A program made the position numbers and the translations under genes. A stretch of 6,608 nucleotides of DNA from JBBDWJ01 sp040902925 (GTDB taxonomy: Bacteria > Acidobacteriota > Terriglobia > Bryobacterales > UBA6623): NCBI GenBank assembly GCA_040902925.1, contig JBBDWJ010000099.1, forward strand, positions 1 through 6,608, given 5' to 3'. The notes under the pieces are model-generated. The model was not told where the DNA came from, did not search any database, and saw nothing but the letters and a program-made list of their open reading frames with translations. Of this stretch, positions 5,590 to 6,608 are shown piece by piece. Within the stretch, counting starts at the first letter, position 1; each line of letters starts with the position of its first letter.

Positions 5590-6600
5590 TCAGAACCGCG
5601 CTTCTTCGACGTGGCAATACTGCCGGTCCTGGGAAAGCACGCGCCGCTCCAGGGAAGCTTCGTCGCGATTGAGGACTTGGCACTGCCCGATCTGGAGATC
5701 CTGGACGTAGCCGCCGGGCGACATCCGCAGCTTTATCTGCACGTCCATGTCGAGGTCGTTGGAGCCGAAAAGCTGCAGTTGGATCTGCCCGGGCACTCGA
5801 TCGCCGCTTTTTGTCTCAGCGCCGCGCGTGAACCAGGGAACCAAATCCTCGCCCTGGCGGAAGAATGCCATGATGCCGAGGCTGGCGGCCGGCGCGGGCA
5901 GGTCCACTTCGAAAACCTCGTGTTCCCCGCCGAATTTGGTGAGTCTGGCGTCGGCGAAGCAGCTAAAGTGTTCTTTCCAGGCGCTCGACCCGGCCTCCAC
6001 TTTTTGCAGGCACTCACCCGATTCGGCGTCGCGGCTGCGGCAGTAAGCTTCCTGGGGACAGTTAGGAGAGCCGGTTAATGTGAGCGGCGAGCGGTCGCTC
6101 CAGGAACTGGCCAGCAGACCCCAACTCACTTGGATCTGGTCGATGGCTTCGCGTTCCTGCATGCGCCCCCACAGCGCGCGGCTTTGTGGCTCGAGCACGG
6201 CGGTGACGCGAATTCGGCGGCGCCTGGGCTGCCCGGTGATTTCCGGCTTCGGGCCGGTCGTCGTGGTACGGCGCTGCACGACCGCGGTCAGCACGTTGGC
6301 GCTCACGCCAGCCTGGCGCAGCGCGATGACGTCCTGCGGGCTGAGGTTCGGCAGCTCGTCGGCCGCCTTGACCAGCTCGACAATCAGCGCGTCGCCAACT
6401 TCCTCCTTCGACAATCGGACCAGGTCTTCGCTGGTGATGATATTGCGCCCGGAGGCCTGTTCCTGGGCGCGCGCCGCGTCGACGACCGCCGCACACACGG
6501 CTAGCGCACACAGCAAAACGACAAGTCGGCCCGATTGGGCAGCGGAACGAACGCGGCCGGTCTGGCGGGCGAAGGTTTGGTTACGCGAGGGGGATTCCAT
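5590..6600 (-). CDS. Exported hypothetical protein with helical repeat, 336 aa
   Basis: I do not recognise a named family. The N terminus is a Sec-type signal peptide: an Arg-containing n-region of about 25 residues, a hydrophobic core LVVLLCALAVCAAVV (26-40), and a likely cleavage after AARA at residue 45. Two related helical segments follow with a 31-residue period: DLVRLSKEEVGDALIVELV (59-77) and DVIALRQAGVSANVLTAVV (90-108). A basic linker (PRRRRIRV, 125-132) leads to a C-terminal domain of about 200 residues that looks beta-rich. Mature cysteines at 181, 187, 197, 214, 307 and 329 make an even number, fitting disulfides outside the cytoplasm. No lipobox is seen at the cleavage site and no catalytic motif is apparent. 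The ATG at 6600 is directly preceded by a run of seven Cs. The frame stays open to the window edge, so a start further upstream cannot be excluded. It lies upstream of leuC on the same strand, with no evident functional link. Confidence 0.75.
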   Translation of the reverse strand: MESPSRNQTFARQTGRVRSAAQSGRLVVLLCALAVCAAVVDAARAQEQASGRNIITSEDLVRLSKEEVGDALIVELVKAADELPNLSPQDVIALRQAGVSANVLTAVVQRRTTTTGPKPEITGQPRRRRIRVTAVLEPQSRALWGRMQEREAIDQIQVSWGLLASSWSDRSPLTLTGSPNCPQEAYCRSRDAESGECLQKVEAGSSAWKEHFSCFADARLTKFGGEHEVFEVDLPAPAASLGIMAFFRQGEDLVPWFTRGAETKSGDRVPGQIQLQLFGSNDLDMDVQIKLRMSPGGYVQDLQIGQCQVLNRDEASLERRVLSQDRQYCHVEEARF

Positions 6601-6608
6601 GGGGGGGT

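Noticed and set aside
5560..6078. 172-codon open frame on the + strand opposite the exported-protein gene
   Set aside because: The - strand frame has a signal peptide, a repeat and paired cysteines and is longer. The + frame shows no feature of its own.

Overview
The window is a GC-rich piece of bacterial chromosome. Codon third positions are mostly G/C, Shine-Dalgarno sequences are weak or missing, and GTG starts are used. This suggests a free-living heterotroph from a high-GC, poorly sampled lineage. An acidobacterium-like soil bacterium is my best guess from style alone; no marker gene in the window proves it. No tRNA, rRNA, transposase, phage gene or CRISPR array is visible.

Layout from left to right. 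The window opens inside a + strand MFS transporter, of which only the C-terminal half is present (3-818). A 506-base gap follows (819-1324). It starts with two back-to-back perfect hairpins just after the transporter stop and otherwise holds only a doubtful 67-codon reading frame. Next is a complete M20-family metallopeptidase/dipeptidase on the + strand (1325-2692) with every expected metal and catalytic residue. It converges on a small unrecognised gene on the - strand (2745-3041, 98 aa). A 365-base interval (3042-3406) then separates that small gene from the leucine pair. It carries a mirrored pair of CCGGTYACAATT boxes and, in one + strand frame, two short stretches with coding-like base periodicity. 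The rest is on the - strand: leuD (3407-4015) downstream of leuC (4061-5461), and upstream of both an exported protein of unknown function (5590-6600) with a signal peptide and a 31-residue helical repeat.

How the genes work together. LeuC and LeuD are the two subunits of isopropylmalate isomerase, the second step of leucine biosynthesis, and almost certainly share a transcript. leuA and leuB are not in the window. The transporter and the dipeptidase point in the same direction but are 506 bases apart, so a shared operon is not supported. The dipeptidase fits peptide scavenging.

The window is mostly ordinary. The most interesting parts are the 365-base interval upstream of the 98-aa gene, a recurring arrangement of a -10-like hexamer 6-7 bases before a start codon (possible leaderless transcripts), and the tandem hairpins after the transporter gene.
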